NCBI RefSeq assembly: GCF_019805165.1
Contig: NZ_RWIJ01000008.1
Location: forward strand, 100,584-164,583
Source of the DNA: Azospirillum sp. 412522
Lineage (GTDB): Bacteria > Pseudomonadota > Alphaproteobacteria > Azospirillales > Azospirillaceae
DNA length: 64,000 bases
Direction: 5' to 3'
Under the pieces are notes generated by a model. That model was not told the origin of the DNA and did no database searches. It saw only the letters and a list, made by a program, of their open reading frames with translations. Below, piece after piece: positions 15,981 to 25,542 of this stretch. The position numbers and the translations under genes are program-made. The stretch's first letter is position 1. Each line of letters begins with the position of its first letter.

Positions 15981-17009
15981 TCACCTGCGCGGGCGCAGGA
16001 AGAAAAGCATGGCGAGCCCGGACAGCGCGATCAGCAGCATCACCCACCAGAAGGCGTGCGGCGAGACGTGGTCCTCGACGCCGCCGACCCCCGGCACGCC
16101 CGCCACGTTCATGCCGAAGATGCCCGAGATCAGCGTCATCGGCGTGAAGATGACCGTCACCACCGCCAGCACATGCAGGCTGTGGTTCTGCTGGTCGGCC
16201 ACCCGCGCCAGCAGCTCGTCCTGCAGGACCTTGGCCCGGTCCTGCAAAGCCTCGATGTCGTAGAGCACCCCGGCGAACTTCTCGACGGCATGGCCCAGGC
16301 GGGCGCGGTCGTCGTCGTCGATCCAGGGCACCCCGCCGGTGGCGAGCCGGGCCAGCGCCGCACGCTGCGGCGAGACGTGGCGGCGCAGCCTGACGATGAG
16401 CTGGCGCAGCTGGCCGAGCCGCTGCCGGGCCAGTTGGTAGCGTTCGGCGAGAACGGTGTCCTCGACCTTGTCGAGGTCGGCTTCGGCGCGGGCCACCACC
16501 TCTCCCAGCGTGTCGGCCAGCATCTCGATCAGCTCGGCCATCACCGCGGCGGTGCTTCCATAGCGGCCCTGGTCGCCCAGCGACTTGCGAAAACGGTCTA
16601 TCGCCTTCAGCGGGTGCCGACGGCAGCTGACGATCCGGCGGTGGTCCATGAAGAGACGCAGGGCGCCGACGTCCGACGGTTCGAAGTTGAAGTCGTACTG
16701 CATGTCGCTCAGCACGGCGAGGAAGCCGTCGTCGAACGGCTCCAGCCGCGCCCGGTCGTCGTTGGCGTCCAGCAGGATCTCGCGCGCGAACTCGTCGAGC
16801 CCGCTCTTCCGCTCCAGCCAGTCGCGCGCGCGCGCCGAGGCGAGGTTGAAATGCAGCCACAGCACACCGCCGGTGCGCCGCTCCGCCGCGTCGATCCCCT
16901 CGAAGGAAACGGGCACCGGCGGCGCATCCGGGGTCAGGAAATAGCCGCAGATCAGGTCGGTCCCGGTATCGAGCTTGATTGGGCCTGCCATCCCCGGCGA
17001 ACCTTCCAT
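15981..17009 (-). CDS. zntB: CorA/ZntB-family divalent-cation transporter
   Basis: 342 residues from the ATG at 17009 (an internal ATG at 16991 is also possible). Long N-terminal cytoplasmic domain, coiled helices (VVARAEADLDKVEDTVLAERY), and two C-terminal membrane helices bracketing the GMN signature (SGIFGMNVAGV), then a short basic tail (FLRPRR). CorA/ZntB proteins form pentamers that move Mg2+, Zn2+ or other cations across the inner membrane. The ZntB subfamily assignment rests on overall look and is less sure than the CorA superfamily. It stands alone, transcribed convergently to the porin and divergently from the acetyltransferase at 17191. Confidence 0.85.
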   Translation of the reverse strand: MEGSPGMAGPIKLDTGTDLICGYFLTPDAPPVPVSFEGIDAAERRTGGVLWLHFNLASARARDWLERKSGLDEFAREILLDANDDRARLEPFDDGFLAVLSDMQYDFNFEPSDVGALRLFMDHRRIVSCRRHPLKAIDRFRKSLGDQGRYGSTAAVMAELIEMLADTLGEVVARAEADLDKVEDTVLAERYQLARQRLGQLRQLIVRLRRHVSPQRAALARLATGGVPWIDDDDRARLGHAVEKFAGVLYDIEALQDRAKVLQDELLARVADQQNHSLHVLAVVTVIFTPMTLISGIFGMNVAGVPGVGGVEDHVSPHAFWWVMLLIALSGLAMLFFLRPRR

Positions 17010-17190
17010 TGCCTGTTCCCCGGCGGGTAGCCGGCCGGCGGCCAGGATACGCCGGCGGGCGTGCGGCGCAACCTCGTCCTTGGAATTCCGGCCGCCGCGG
17101 AGCGGCTGCAACAGGATCGTCATCATTCCGTCATCACCCTGTCGCGCGTTTGCTGCATCAACGCGCGGGCGCCAACAGCCGAACAGGGGC

Positions 17191-17862
17191 ATGACCGTGA
17201 GGACCGAGAGCGCCGCCCATGCCGCCGACCATGCTTGCGACATCGGGTCCGCCGATGTCGTCCGCCATGCCTTCGACCGTGCCGCCCAGACGCCGGGCGA
17301 CTTGCGAGTCGCCGCGGTCATCCGGCAATCGACCGAGGCGGACGTGCCGGCCATGCTGGAAATCTACGGCTACCATATCCAGCACGGGCTAGGCCCCTTC
17401 GACGTCGAGCCGCTGCACCCGGAGGAACTCAAGCGCCGCCGCAAGGCGATGCTGAAGCGCCGGCTGCCGCATCTCGTGGCCGATCTGGACGGCGCGATCG
17501 CCGGCTACGCCTATGCCGCGCCGTTCCGCAAGCGCCCGGCCTACCGATACACGGTCGAACACTCGATCTACGTCCACAAGGATTTCCAGGGCCACGGGAT
17601 CGGCCGCAGGCTGCTGTCGGCGCTGATCGACGCCTGCACCGTCGCCGGCTGCCGGCAGATGGTGGCCGTGGTGGACAGCGCCAACACCCCGTCGCTGCGC
17701 CTGCACGAGGCCTGCGGCTTCGTCCAGGCCGGTATCCTGCGCTCGGTCGGCTTCAAGTTCGGCCGCTGGGCCGACAGCGTCTTCCTCCAGCGCGCGCTCG
17801 GCCCCGCCGACCGCGAACTGCCCGACGACCATCGTGGCGGCACCGTCCACGCCGGCGATTGA
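17191..17862 (+). CDS. GNAT N-acetyltransferase, phosphinothricin-acetyltransferase type
   Basis: 223 residues. After an unconserved 40-residue lead the domain starts at VIRQSTEADVPAMLEIYGYHI and shows YVHKDFQGHGIGRRLL (acetyl-CoA loop QGHGIG) and the HEACGFVQAGILRSVGFKFGRW end typical of Pat/Bar-like enzymes. These acetylate amino groups of small molecules such as methionine sulfoximine or phosphinothricin. ATG at 17191 follows CAGGGGC; 25 bases separate it from the decarboxylase, so they may be one operon. The real start could be nearer 17310, given the poorly conserved N-terminus. Confidence 0.8.
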   Translation: MTVRTESAAHAADHACDIGSADVVRHAFDRAAQTPGDLRVAAVIRQSTEADVPAMLEIYGYHIQHGLGPFDVEPLHPEELKRRRKAMLKRRLPHLVADLDGAIAGYAYAAPFRKRPAYRYTVEHSIYVHKDFQGHGIGRRLLSALIDACTVAGCRQMVAVVDSANTPSLRLHEACGFVQAGILRSVGFKFGRWADSVFLQRALGPADRELPDDHRGGTVHAGD

Positions 17863-17887
17863 CTGCCCTTATCCCCCGGAGTTCCCC

Positions 17888-20236
17888 ATGGATTTCTTTC
17901 GGCGCTTCTCCTTCCTCGTCTGCGCCCCGGCCTTCGATGCCGACGAGCTGGAGGGCGTGCGCGTGCAGCAGATCGTCGCGGAAGTCGAACGGCTGGGCTT
18001 CGAGGTGGTGCGGACGCGCCGGGTCGAGGATGCCGAGCTGGCCATCCGCACCGACGCCGCCATCGGCTGCATGATCGTCGACTGGGGCAAGCGCGGGATG
18101 GAGGGCAAGCCGGCCTCGCTGATCGCGCTGGCGCGCAAGCGCGGGCTGGAGATGCCGATCATCCTGCTGGTCCGCCGCCAGCGGCTGGAGAACATCCCGG
18201 TGGACGTGCTGAACCAGGTGGACGGCTACGTCTTCCTGGCCGAGGAGACGCCGGAGTTCATCGCCAAGAACCTCGTCTCGCGACTCAAGCAGTATGCCGA
18301 GACGCTGAAGACGCCCTTCTTCGGCGAGCTGGTCGATTACGCCGAGGAAGGCAACCAGCTGTGGACCTGCCCCGGCCACAACGGCGGCATCTTCTACAGC
18401 CGCAGCCCGATCGGCCGCATCTTCGTCGAGCATCTGGGCGAGGCGGTGTTCCGCGACGACATCGACAATTCGGTGCTGGAGATGGGCGACCTGCTGGTCC
18501 ATGAGGGACCGGCGCTGAAGGCCCAGAAGGAGGCGGCCAAGATCTTCGGCGCGGAGCGCACCTACTTCGTGCTGAACGGCACCTCGGCCTCCAACAAGAT
18601 CGTGCTGTCGGCGCTGGTGGCGGAGGACGACCTCGTCCTGTTCGACCGCAACAACCACAAGGCGGCGCACCATGGCGGCCTGTTCCTCGGCGGCGGCATC
18701 CCGGTCTTCCTGGAGACCGACCGCAACCCCTACGGCCTGATCGGCCCGATCGACCACGAGGCGCTGGACGAGGAGCGCATCCGCGAGAAGATCCGCACCA
18801 ACCCGCTGGTCAAGGATCCCGACGCCTGGAAGCGCGAACGGCCGTTCCGCGCCGCGGTGATCCAGCAATGCAGCTACGACGGCACCATCTACAGCGCCGA
18901 GACGATCCTGGCGAAGATCGGCCATCTCTGCGACTACATCCTCTTCGACGAGGCGTGGGCCGGCTTCCTGAAGTTCCACCCGCTGTTCAAGGGCCGCTTC
19001 GCCATGGGGCTGGACGGCCTGCATGACGGCCACCCCGGCATCATCGCCACCCAGTCCACCCACAAGCAGCTGGCCAGCTTCTCGCAGGCGTCCCAGATCC
19101 ATGTGAAGGACAGCCACATCAAGGGCCAGCGCCGCCGGGTCGAGCACCGCCGCTTCAACGAGACCTTCCTGCTGCACGCCTCGACCTCGCCCTTCTACCC
19201 GCTGTTCGCCTCGCTGGACGTCGGCGCGCAGATGATGAAGGGACGTTCGGGCGAGGTGCTGTGGGACGACACGATCCGGCTGGGCATCGAGCTGCGCAAG
19301 AAGATCCGCGCCATCCGCCGCGAGTTCGAGGAGCGCGAGAGCGATCCGTCGCGCCGCTGGTTCTTCGACCCCTTCGTGCCCGACCGGGTCGAGGTCGCCG
19401 GCGGCATGACGCCGTGGGAGGACGTGCCGACCGACGCGCTGGCCTCCGAGGTGCGGCATTGGGAATTCGTGCCGGGCGCCGACTGGCACGGCTTCCGCCA
19501 TGTCGGGGCCGGCTATGCGATGACCGACCCCAACAAGCTGACCCTGCTCACCCCCGGCTTCGACCGCCGCACCGGGGCCTACGAGGCGCACGGCATCCCG
19601 GCGCCGGTGGTGGCGCAGTACCTGCGCGAGAACCGCATCGTGCCGGAAAAGAACGACCTGAACTCGATCCTCTTCCTGCTCACCCCCGGCGTGGAGTCGA
19701 GCAAGGCCGGCACGCTGCTGAGCGCGCTGGTGGCGTTCAAGCGGCTGCACGACGACAACGCGCTGCTGGAGGACGTGATCCCGGAATTCGTCGCCAGGCG
19801 CCCGGCCCGCTACACCGGCCGCCGGCTGCGCGACCTGTGCGCGGAGATGCACGCCTATTACCGCGACCGCCACACCAACGACCTGCAGCGCCGCATGTTC
19901 CGACCCGACCATCTGCCGACCATGGTCATGCCGCCGCGCGAAGCGGTGCGGCATCTGGTGCGCAACGACGTGGACTATCTGCCCATCGACCGGATCGCCG
20001 GGCGGATCGCCACCACCCTGTGGGTCGTCTACCCGCCCGGCATCGCCACCATCGTGCCCGGCGAACGGCTGGACGAGCGGGCGCGGCCGATGATCGAGTA
20101 TCTCCAGGGCTTCCAGGAGGGCGCCAACCGCTTCCCCGGCTTCGACAACGAGATCCAGGGGCTTTACCGCGAGACCGAGGCCGACGGGTCGATCCGCTTC
20201 TACACCTACGTCGTACGGGAGCCGGGCGCGGAGTGA
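17888..20236 (+). CDS. PLP-dependent Orn/Lys/Arg decarboxylase (fold type I)
   Basis: 782 residues. An N-terminal receiver-like wing domain (FLVCAPAFDADELEG..MIVDWGKRGMEG) is followed by the PLP core: CPGHNGGIFYSRSPIG, NGTSASNKIVLSAL, ILFDEAWAGFLKFHP and the Schiff-base lysine K393 in QSTHKQLASFSQ; the C-terminal domain is complete (LPIDRIAGRIATTLW). These enzymes remove CO2 from ornithine, lysine or arginine to yield polyamines. Substrate cannot be fixed by eye; ornithine or lysine is more likely than arginine given the length. A possible ribosome site (CGGAG) lies 8 bases before the ATG at 17888. It may form an operon with the acetyltransferase upstream. Confidence 0.88.
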   Translation: MDFFRRFSFLVCAPAFDADELEGVRVQQIVAEVERLGFEVVRTRRVEDAELAIRTDAAIGCMIVDWGKRGMEGKPASLIALARKRGLEMPIILLVRRQRLENIPVDVLNQVDGYVFLAEETPEFIAKNLVSRLKQYAETLKTPFFGELVDYAEEGNQLWTCPGHNGGIFYSRSPIGRIFVEHLGEAVFRDDIDNSVLEMGDLLVHEGPALKAQKEAAKIFGAERTYFVLNGTSASNKIVLSALVAEDDLVLFDRNNHKAAHHGGLFLGGGIPVFLETDRNPYGLIGPIDHEALDEERIREKIRTNPLVKDPDAWKRERPFRAAVIQQCSYDGTIYSAETILAKIGHLCDYILFDEAWAGFLKFHPLFKGRFAMGLDGLHDGHPGIIATQSTHKQLASFSQASQIHVKDSHIKGQRRRVEHRRFNETFLLHASTSPFYPLFASLDVGAQMMKGRSGEVLWDDTIRLGIELRKKIRAIRREFEERESDPSRRWFFDPFVPDRVEVAGGMTPWEDVPTDALASEVRHWEFVPGADWHGFRHVGAGYAMTDPNKLTLLTPGFDRRTGAYEAHGIPAPVVAQYLRENRIVPEKNDLNSILFLLTPGVESSKAGTLLSALVAFKRLHDDNALLEDVIPEFVARRPARYTGRRLRDLCAEMHAYYRDRHTNDLQRRMFRPDHLPTMVMPPREAVRHLVRNDVDYLPIDRIAGRIATTLWVVYPPGIATIVPGERLDERARPMIEYLQGFQEGANRFPGFDNEIQGLYRETEADGSIRFYTYVVREPGAE

Positions 20237-20336
20237 GGCGCGCCACCATGCGCAGGCCGGCGGTTTCGCGAGACAAAGCCATCGCGGCCCGCCGCGCGCG
20301 TTGTATGATCGTGGCCCCGCCCACGAGTGCAAGCCG

Positions 20337-21011
20337 ATGCGAATACTGGTCGTCGAGGATACCGAGGATCTGGCCGATGCCGTCATAGACAGCCTGCGCA
20401 GTCTCGGGCATGCCGTCGACTGGGCTGCGGACGGCCACCAGGCCGATGAGCTTCTGAGCACGGAGACGTATCAGCTCATCATCCTGGACGTGATGCTGCC
20501 GGGCCCCGACGGGCAGACCCTGCTGCGCCAGCTGCGCCGCGGGGGGAACCGGACGCCCGTGCTGGTCACCACGGCGCGGTCGCAGATCGACACCAAGATC
20601 CACCTGCTCGACCTCGGGGCCGACGATTACATCGTGAAGCCGTTCGACCTGCGCGAGCTGGAGGCGCGCTGCCGCGCCCTTCTGCGCCGGTCGCACGGGA
20701 TGGCGTCGTCCGAGGCCGTCTTCGGAAACCTGACCTTCGACGCGGCGGGGCGGACGGTCGCCATCGACGGCCGGCCTCTCGACCTCGGCGCGCGGGAGTT
20801 CCGGCTGCTGGAACTGTTCCTCGGCAATCTGGGGCGCGTGCTGACCAAGGCCGCGCTCATCGACCAGCTCTTCGACCTGGAACAGGCGGTCACCCCGAAT
20901 GCGGTGGAGATGTCGGTCTCCCGCCTGCGGCGCAAGCTGGAGGGCGCCTCGGTGACGATCCGCACCGTGCACGGCGTCGGCTATGTCGGCGAAAAGCAAA
21001 ATGGCGAATGA
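20337..21011 (+). CDS. OmpR-family response regulator (TctD-like)
   Basis: 224 residues. A complete receiver domain (RILVVEDTEDL, LIILDVMLPGPDG with the acceptor Asp, VLVTTARS, DYIVKPFDLRELEAR) is followed by a winged-helix DNA-binding domain (GAREFRLLELFLGNLGRVLTKAALIDQLF, EMSVSRLRRKL, RTVHGVGYVGE). ATG at 20337 chosen because the receiver begins there; no strong ribosome site. It overlaps the kinase gene by 11 bases, so it forms a two-component pair with it. The order regulator-kinase with a binding protein following is that of tct/pgt-like tricarboxylate or phosphoglycerate sensing systems. Confidence 0.9.
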   Translation: MRILVVEDTEDLADAVIDSLRSLGHAVDWAADGHQADELLSTETYQLIILDVMLPGPDGQTLLRQLRRGGNRTPVLVTTARSQIDTKIHLLDLGADDYIVKPFDLRELEARCRALLRRSHGMASSEAVFGNLTFDAAGRTVAIDGRPLDLGAREFRLLELFLGNLGRVLTKAALIDQLFDLEQAVTPNAVEMSVSRLRRKLEGASVTIRTVHGVGYVGEKQNGE

Positions 21012-23496
21012 GCGCCGGGCCGCCGCGGGAGGCTCGCTGCGCCGGCGCCTGCTGACCCGGATGTTCGTGGTGCTCGGCGTCGTCACCCTCATCCTTTTCC
21101 TGTTCGTCCGCTCCTACGCGCGCGACGCGGCCGACAGCGCCTACGACCAGCTCCTGTCGGCCTCCGCCCTGTCCATCGCCGACGCCGTCCGGGTGGAGAA
21201 CGGCGCCATCACGGTCGATCTGCCCTACTCTTCGCTGAGCGTGCTGGGGACGGCCCGACATGACCGGGTCTTCTACAAGGTGCTGGCGCCGGGGGGGCGT
21301 CTCGTCACCGGCTACGAGGATCTGCCCGGAGCCACGGTCCACGACGACACGCCGGTGTTCCTGAACGCGACCTACAGCGACGCGCCGGTGCGGATCGCCG
21401 TCACCGGGCGGTTCATCAGCGGCGTGGCGCGGTCCGGATGGGTGACCGTGGTCGTCGCCCAGACCCGCGAGGCGCGCGACCTGCTGGCCTCCCGGCTCGT
21501 CGCCAACTCCTTCGCGCCCATCGCCTTGGCCGTGATCGTCGGCGCGCTCCTGCTCTGGTTGGGCGTCCGTCAGGCTTTGGCCCCCCTCAGCTACCTTGAG
21601 GCCCTGCTTCGGGCGCGGCGCCCGCAGGACTTCACGCCGATCGAAGCGCCCGTTCCGAACGAGGTCAGGCAACTGCTGGCCGCCATCAACCAGCTGATGG
21701 TCCGCTTCAAGGCGAATCTCGACGCCACCCAGTCCTTCCTGGCCGACGCGGCGCATCAGATCCGCACCCCCCTGGCGGCGCTGCGCTCGCAGGCGGAGCT
21801 GGCGCGCCGGGAGGGCGATGCGGGGCGTCTGCTGAACCGCGTCGACCGCATCCACCGCAACGCCGTGGAGGCGAGCGAGCTGACCACGCAGCTGCTGAAC
21901 CACGCCACCGTCATCCACCGCGCCGAAGCCGTCCAGCCTCAGGTGGTGGATCTCGACGCGCTGCTGCGGCAGATCGTCCAGCAGATCGCCGGCCGGCCGG
22001 AGGCTCCGCCGATCGCGTTGACGCGCGAGCCGGCCGAAGGGGATGCGCTGCTGCATGGCGACCCCGTGACGCTGCGGGAGGCCCTGTCCAATCTGCTGGA
22101 CAATGCGGTCAAATATGGCGGGTCCAACCCCATCGAGGTGCGCGTGCGTCCGGGAACCGGCGATTACGGGCCGCTGGTCGAGATCGCCGACCGCGGGCCG
22201 GGCATCCCCGACGAGGAAAAGCGCGTGGTGTTCGAACGTTTCCGCCGCGGGCGGTCGACCAAGGGGATCGCCGGCAGCGGCCTCGGCCTTTCCATCGCCG
22301 CGGCGGTCGCGGAGGCGCATCAGGCCGAGCTGTCCCTGCTCAACCGTCCGGGCGGCGGCCTGATCGTCCGCCTGGAGTTCCCGGGCCCCGACCATCCGGG
22401 CGGGGGAGCGGCCGGCGCGGTTTCCGGCGGGCGGCGGATGTTGCCCCTGCTCCTGCTCGGCCTTCTGCTGACGGCCGTCGGGCCGGCCCTGGCCCTGGAA
22501 CCGGTCGTCTATCCGGCGCCCGTGGCCGGCACCGAGCGTCTGCGCATCGACGCGGCAACCGACCGGCCAGCCATCGAGCCGCTGATCCGCGACTTCCAGC
22601 AGCTGAACCCGGCCGTCACCGTCGAGTACCGGGAGATGAACACCGGGGAGCTCTACGATTCCGTCGTCAAGCGGGCCAACGGCGACGTGCCGGATCTCGT
22701 CATCAGCTCCGCCTCCGGCCTCCAGGTCAAGCTGGTCAATGACGGGCATGCGCGCCGCTACAGCTCCCCGGCGACCGACGCGCTTCCGGACTGGGCCAAC
22801 TGGCGCAGCGCCGCCTTCGGCTTCACGCAGGAGCCGGCGGCCATCGTCTTCAACCGGGACCTCGTTCCGGAGGGCGAGGTGCCGCACTCCCGCGAGGATC
22901 TGATCCATCTGCTGCGCGACCACAAGGAGCGCTATCGCGGCCGGGTGGTGACCTACAATATCGAGGACAGCGGCATCGGCTATCTGTTCGCGACGCAGGA
23001 TTCCGTCCTGACCAGCCAGTTCTGGCAGCTCGCCGACGCGCTCGGCGAGAATCAGGCCAAGCAGCTGTGCTGCACGTCCGACATGGTGGATTCCATCGAG
23101 CGCGGCCAGAGCCTGATCAGCTACAACCTGCTCGGTTCCTACGCGCGGGAACGGCAGCTCCACGGCGCCCCCATCGGGATCGTCCTGCCGTCCGACTACA
23201 CGCTGGTGATGACCCGCGTCGCCCTCATTCCGCAGCGGGCGACCGCGCCCGATCTGGCCGGGCGCTTCATCGATTACCTGCTGTCGGAACGCGGGCAGTC
23301 GGTGGTCGCCGCCAGCAGCGCCTTCTACTCCATCCTGCCGACGGTCGGCGGCGCGATGTCGGCGACCCACCTTCAGGAGGAGATGCGCGGACCGACGCAG
23401 CGGATCGGCCTCGGGCCGGCGCTGCTGGTCTTCATGGACCATTTGAAGCGCGACCGCTTCCTCCAGCAGTGGAAGGCGTTCCTGCACCAGCCCTGA
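21001..23496 (+). CDS. Sensor histidine kinase fused to a C-terminal periplasmic-binding domain
   Basis: 831 residues in one uninterrupted frame. TctE-like kinase part: membrane helix (about 18-36), periplasmic sensor, second helix (about 170-190), HisKA with H252 (AADAAHQIRTPLAAL), N-box near 364 (NLLDNAVKYGG), G-boxes DRGPGIPDEEK and GSGLGLSIAAAV. The kinase ends near 475. Residue 480 is a methionine starting a signal-like hydrophobic segment (LPLLLLGLLLTAVGPALA), followed by an iron/PgtC-like solute-binding domain of about 330 residues. The topology would put that domain in the periplasm. Either a natural fusion, or two genes with a lost stop or start; an in-frame ATG at 22438 exists. Start at 21001 overlaps the regulator. 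Confidence 0.8.
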   Translation: MANERRAAAGGSLRRRLLTRMFVVLGVVTLILFLFVRSYARDAADSAYDQLLSASALSIADAVRVENGAITVDLPYSSLSVLGTARHDRVFYKVLAPGGRLVTGYEDLPGATVHDDTPVFLNATYSDAPVRIAVTGRFISGVARSGWVTVVVAQTREARDLLASRLVANSFAPIALAVIVGALLLWLGVRQALAPLSYLEALLRARRPQDFTPIEAPVPNEVRQLLAAINQLMVRFKANLDATQSFLADAAHQIRTPLAALRSQAELARREGDAGRLLNRVDRIHRNAVEASELTTQLLNHATVIHRAEAVQPQVVDLDALLRQIVQQIAGRPEAPPIALTREPAEGDALLHGDPVTLREALSNLLDNAVKYGGSNPIEVRVRPGTGDYGPLVEIADRGPGIPDEEKRVVFERFRRGRSTKGIAGSGLGLSIAAAVAEAHQAELSLLNRPGGGLIVRLEFPGPDHPGGGAAGAVSGGRRMLPLLLLGLLLTAVGPALALEPVVYPAPVAGTERLRIDAATDRPAIEPLIRDFQQLNPAVTVEYREMNTGELYDSVVKRANGDVPDLVISSASGLQVKLVNDGHARRYSSPATDALPDWANWRSAAFGFTQEPAAIVFNRDLVPEGEVPHSREDLIHLLRDHKERYRGRVVTYNIEDSGIGYLFATQDSVLTSQFWQLADALGENQAKQLCCTSDMVDSIERGQSLISYNLLGSYARERQLHGAPIGIVLPSDYTLVMTRVALIPQRATAPDLAGRFIDYLLSERGQSVVAASSAFYSILPTVGGAMSATHLQEEMRGPTQRIGLGPALLVFMDHLKRDRFLQQWKAFLHQP

Positions 23497-23500
23497 CGGC

Positions 23501-23531
23501 AAAAAAATGCGGCCCGGGAGTGACCCGGGCC
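23501..23531 (-). terminator. Rho-independent terminator for the minus-strand ABC operon
   Basis: Perfect 8-base stem GGCCCGGG / CCCGGGCC with a 5-base loop; read on the minus strand it is followed after a 3-base gap by TTTTTTT. It lies 40 bases past the stop of the solute-binding gene at 23571 and shares the gap with the end of the fusion kinase. Confidence 0.75.
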
Positions 23532-23570
23532 AGTTCGTCGGGAACGTGCCGTTCCGGACTGGAGGATCGC

Positions 23571-24605
23571 TCAGCTTCCGGGCAGGGAATGGACGTTGGC
23601 GATGAACAGGTCCTGCCAGGCGGCGGGCTTGTTCTTGATCGTGCCGACGCGGCCCATGAAGTTGGCGAATTGCATGACACCGTTCGGCGTGGTCGAGAAT
23701 TTGGTGTCCGGGTCCTTGATCATCCGCTCCACCTCGCCCGCCGACAGCTTGGCCTTGGCCGACTGGACGTAGATGGTGGCGGCGCGCGCCGGCTCGTCGG
23801 CGATCAGCTTGTCGGCCTCCTCCAGCGCGGCGAGGAAGGCGGCGGTCAGCTTCGGGCTGGCGTCGATGAAGCGCTTGGGCGCATAGACAAGGTCGAGCGA
23901 GATGTTGCCCAGCACGTCCACCGAGTTCATCACGCGATGCACCTGGGGGTTTTCCAGCTCCATGAAGGAATAGGGCGGCGAGCCGAGATGGCTGTTCACC
24001 TCTGTCTTGCCGGAGACCAGCGCCGTGTAGGCCTCCGGATGCGGCAGGCCGACGGTCATCGGGTCGAGCTTGGCGTAATTGTCGTCGCCGAACTCCTTGG
24101 CGACGGCCATCTGCAGCACGACGGCGGACAGCGAGGTCTTGATGCCCGGCAGGGCGATCTTGTCCTTGGCGGTGAAGTCCTTCAGCGACTTGATGTTCGG
24201 ATTGTTGGTGTTGAGGTACAGCGACGTGGCGCTGAGCCCCGCCAGCCCGGAGACCTCCAGCTTCGCGTTGCCCTTCACCTTCGACCACAGCGTCAGGAAG
24301 CCGGGCACGCCGATGGCGGCGATGTCGAGGTTTCCGGAGATCATGGCGTCGTTGATGACGTTGCCGCCGTCCAGCTCCAGCCAGCCGACCTTGACGTCGC
24401 CGAGCCCCGCCGCCTTGGCCTGCTTCTCCAGGAGCTTCTCGTGCTCCATGACGATCATCGGCAGGTAGAGGATGCCGTAGCCCTTGGAGATGTGGACCTC
24501 CGAGGTCTCGGCGCGGGCGGCGCCGGCCGTCAGCGTCCCGGATGCCAAGGCGACGAGCGCGGTCGCCAGTATGCCGGCCCGGCGCAGGGTCGCGAATGCG
24601 GTCAT
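23571..24605 (-). CDS. NitT/TauT-type ABC transporter solute-binding protein
   Basis: 344 residues with a signal peptide (LATALVALASGTLTAGAARA). The mature part has the SsuA/TauA/ThiY-like fold (ISKGYGILYLPMIVMEHEKLLEKQAKAAGL, GNLDIAAIGVPGFL, LPGIKTSLSAVVLQMAVA). Such proteins bring sulfonates, nitrate, taurine or pyrimidine precursors to the importer. ATG 24605 follows GGGAGGA at a good distance. It is the 3' gene of a three-gene importer, after a permease (24659) and ATPase (25543), and ends in the terminator at 23531-23501. Ligand not determined. Confidence 0.88.
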   Translation of the reverse strand: MTAFATLRRAGILATALVALASGTLTAGAARAETSEVHISKGYGILYLPMIVMEHEKLLEKQAKAAGLGDVKVGWLELDGGNVINDAMISGNLDIAAIGVPGFLTLWSKVKGNAKLEVSGLAGLSATSLYLNTNNPNIKSLKDFTAKDKIALPGIKTSLSAVVLQMAVAKEFGDDNYAKLDPMTVGLPHPEAYTALVSGKTEVNSHLGSPPYSFMELENPQVHRVMNSVDVLGNISLDLVYAPKRFIDASPKLTAAFLAALEEADKLIADEPARAATIYVQSAKAKLSAGEVERMIKDPDTKFSTTPNGVMQFANFMGRVGTIKNKPAAWQDLFIANVHSLPGS

Positions 24606-24658
24606 GATGGGTCCTCCCATGGAAATTCTTGTGGTCGCGGAAGCTTTTGCGGATCGGT

Positions 24659-25534
24659 TCAGTGCTGCATGCCCCAGCGGCGGATGGTGCGCCGCTCGAT
24701 GGTGGCGAAGACGCCGTTCTCGACGACGAGGCCGATGAGGATCACGGTGAACAGGCCGGCGAACACGTTCGCCGTTTCCAGCTGGTTGCGGTTCTCGAAG
24801 ATGTACCAGCCGAGGCCGCCGGAGCCGGAGCTGACGCCGAACACCAGCTCCGCCGCGATCAGCGTGCGCCAGGCGAAGGCCCAGCCCACCTTCAGGCCGG
24901 TGAGGATCGACGGGAAGGCCGCCGGGATCAGGATGTGGCGGACCAGCCCCAGCCCGCTCAGCCCGTAGTTCCGGCCGACCATGCGCAGCGTGTTGGAGAC
25001 GGAGCGGAAGCCGGCATGGGTGTTGAGCGCGATGGCCCACAGCACGGAATGGACGAGCACGAAGATCACGCTGCCGGAGCCGAGCCCGAACCAGATCAGC
25101 GCCAGCGGCAGCAGGGCGATGGCCGGCAGCGGGTTCAGCATGGAGGTCATCGTCTCCAACAGGTCGGTGCCGATCTGCGAGCCGATGGCGACGGTGGTCA
25201 GCAGGGCCGCCAGCAGGATGCCCATGGCATAGCCGATCACCAGCGTCTGCAGCGAGACCAGCGTGCGCGCCGGGATGATGCCGTTGCCCAGGTCGGTGGT
25301 GAAGGCCTGCAGCATCGCCGAAAAGGGCGGGAACAGCAGCGGGTTGTCGAGCCAGCGGCCGTAGACCTCCCAGATCACGGCGAGCACGAGCAGGATCAGC
25401 GCCTTGCGCAGCAGCGGGACGCGGTACAGCCGCTCCCACGCGCTCAACGGCTTCTCGACGTCGGCGATGACGGTCGAGCGGGACACGTCCCGGACGATCT
25501 CCGGGCGTTCGACGAGGATGGATTGCATGGTCAT
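24659..25534 (-). CDS. ABC transporter permease, SsuC/TauC type
   Basis: 291 residues with about six membrane helices. The EAA-like loop is visible (TLRMVGRNYGLSGLGLVRHILIPAAFPSILTGLKVGWAFAWRTLIAAEL), which contacts the ATPase. N-terminal extension of 40 residues is cytoplasmic. Start ATG 25534 (GAGG upstream); 8 bases after the ATPase stop, 53 before the binding protein. Forms the importer of the NitT/TauT family. Note a second ATG at 25528. Confidence 0.88.
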   Translation of the reverse strand: MTMQSILVERPEIVRDVSRSTVIADVEKPLSAWERLYRVPLLRKALILLVLAVIWEVYGRWLDNPLLFPPFSAMLQAFTTDLGNGIIPARTLVSLQTLVIGYAMGILLAALLTTVAIGSQIGTDLLETMTSMLNPLPAIALLPLALIWFGLGSGSVIFVLVHSVLWAIALNTHAGFRSVSNTLRMVGRNYGLSGLGLVRHILIPAAFPSILTGLKVGWAFAWRTLIAAELVFGVSSGSGGLGWYIFENRNQLETANVFAGLFTVILIGLVVENGVFATIERRTIRRWGMQH

Positions 25535-25542
25535 GGCGGGCC

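Noticed and set aside
20890..24288. 1132-codon minus-strand open frame opposite the fusion kinase
   Set aside because: Gln/Arg/Gly-rich with no motifs; the plus strand carries complete kinase and binding-protein motifs.
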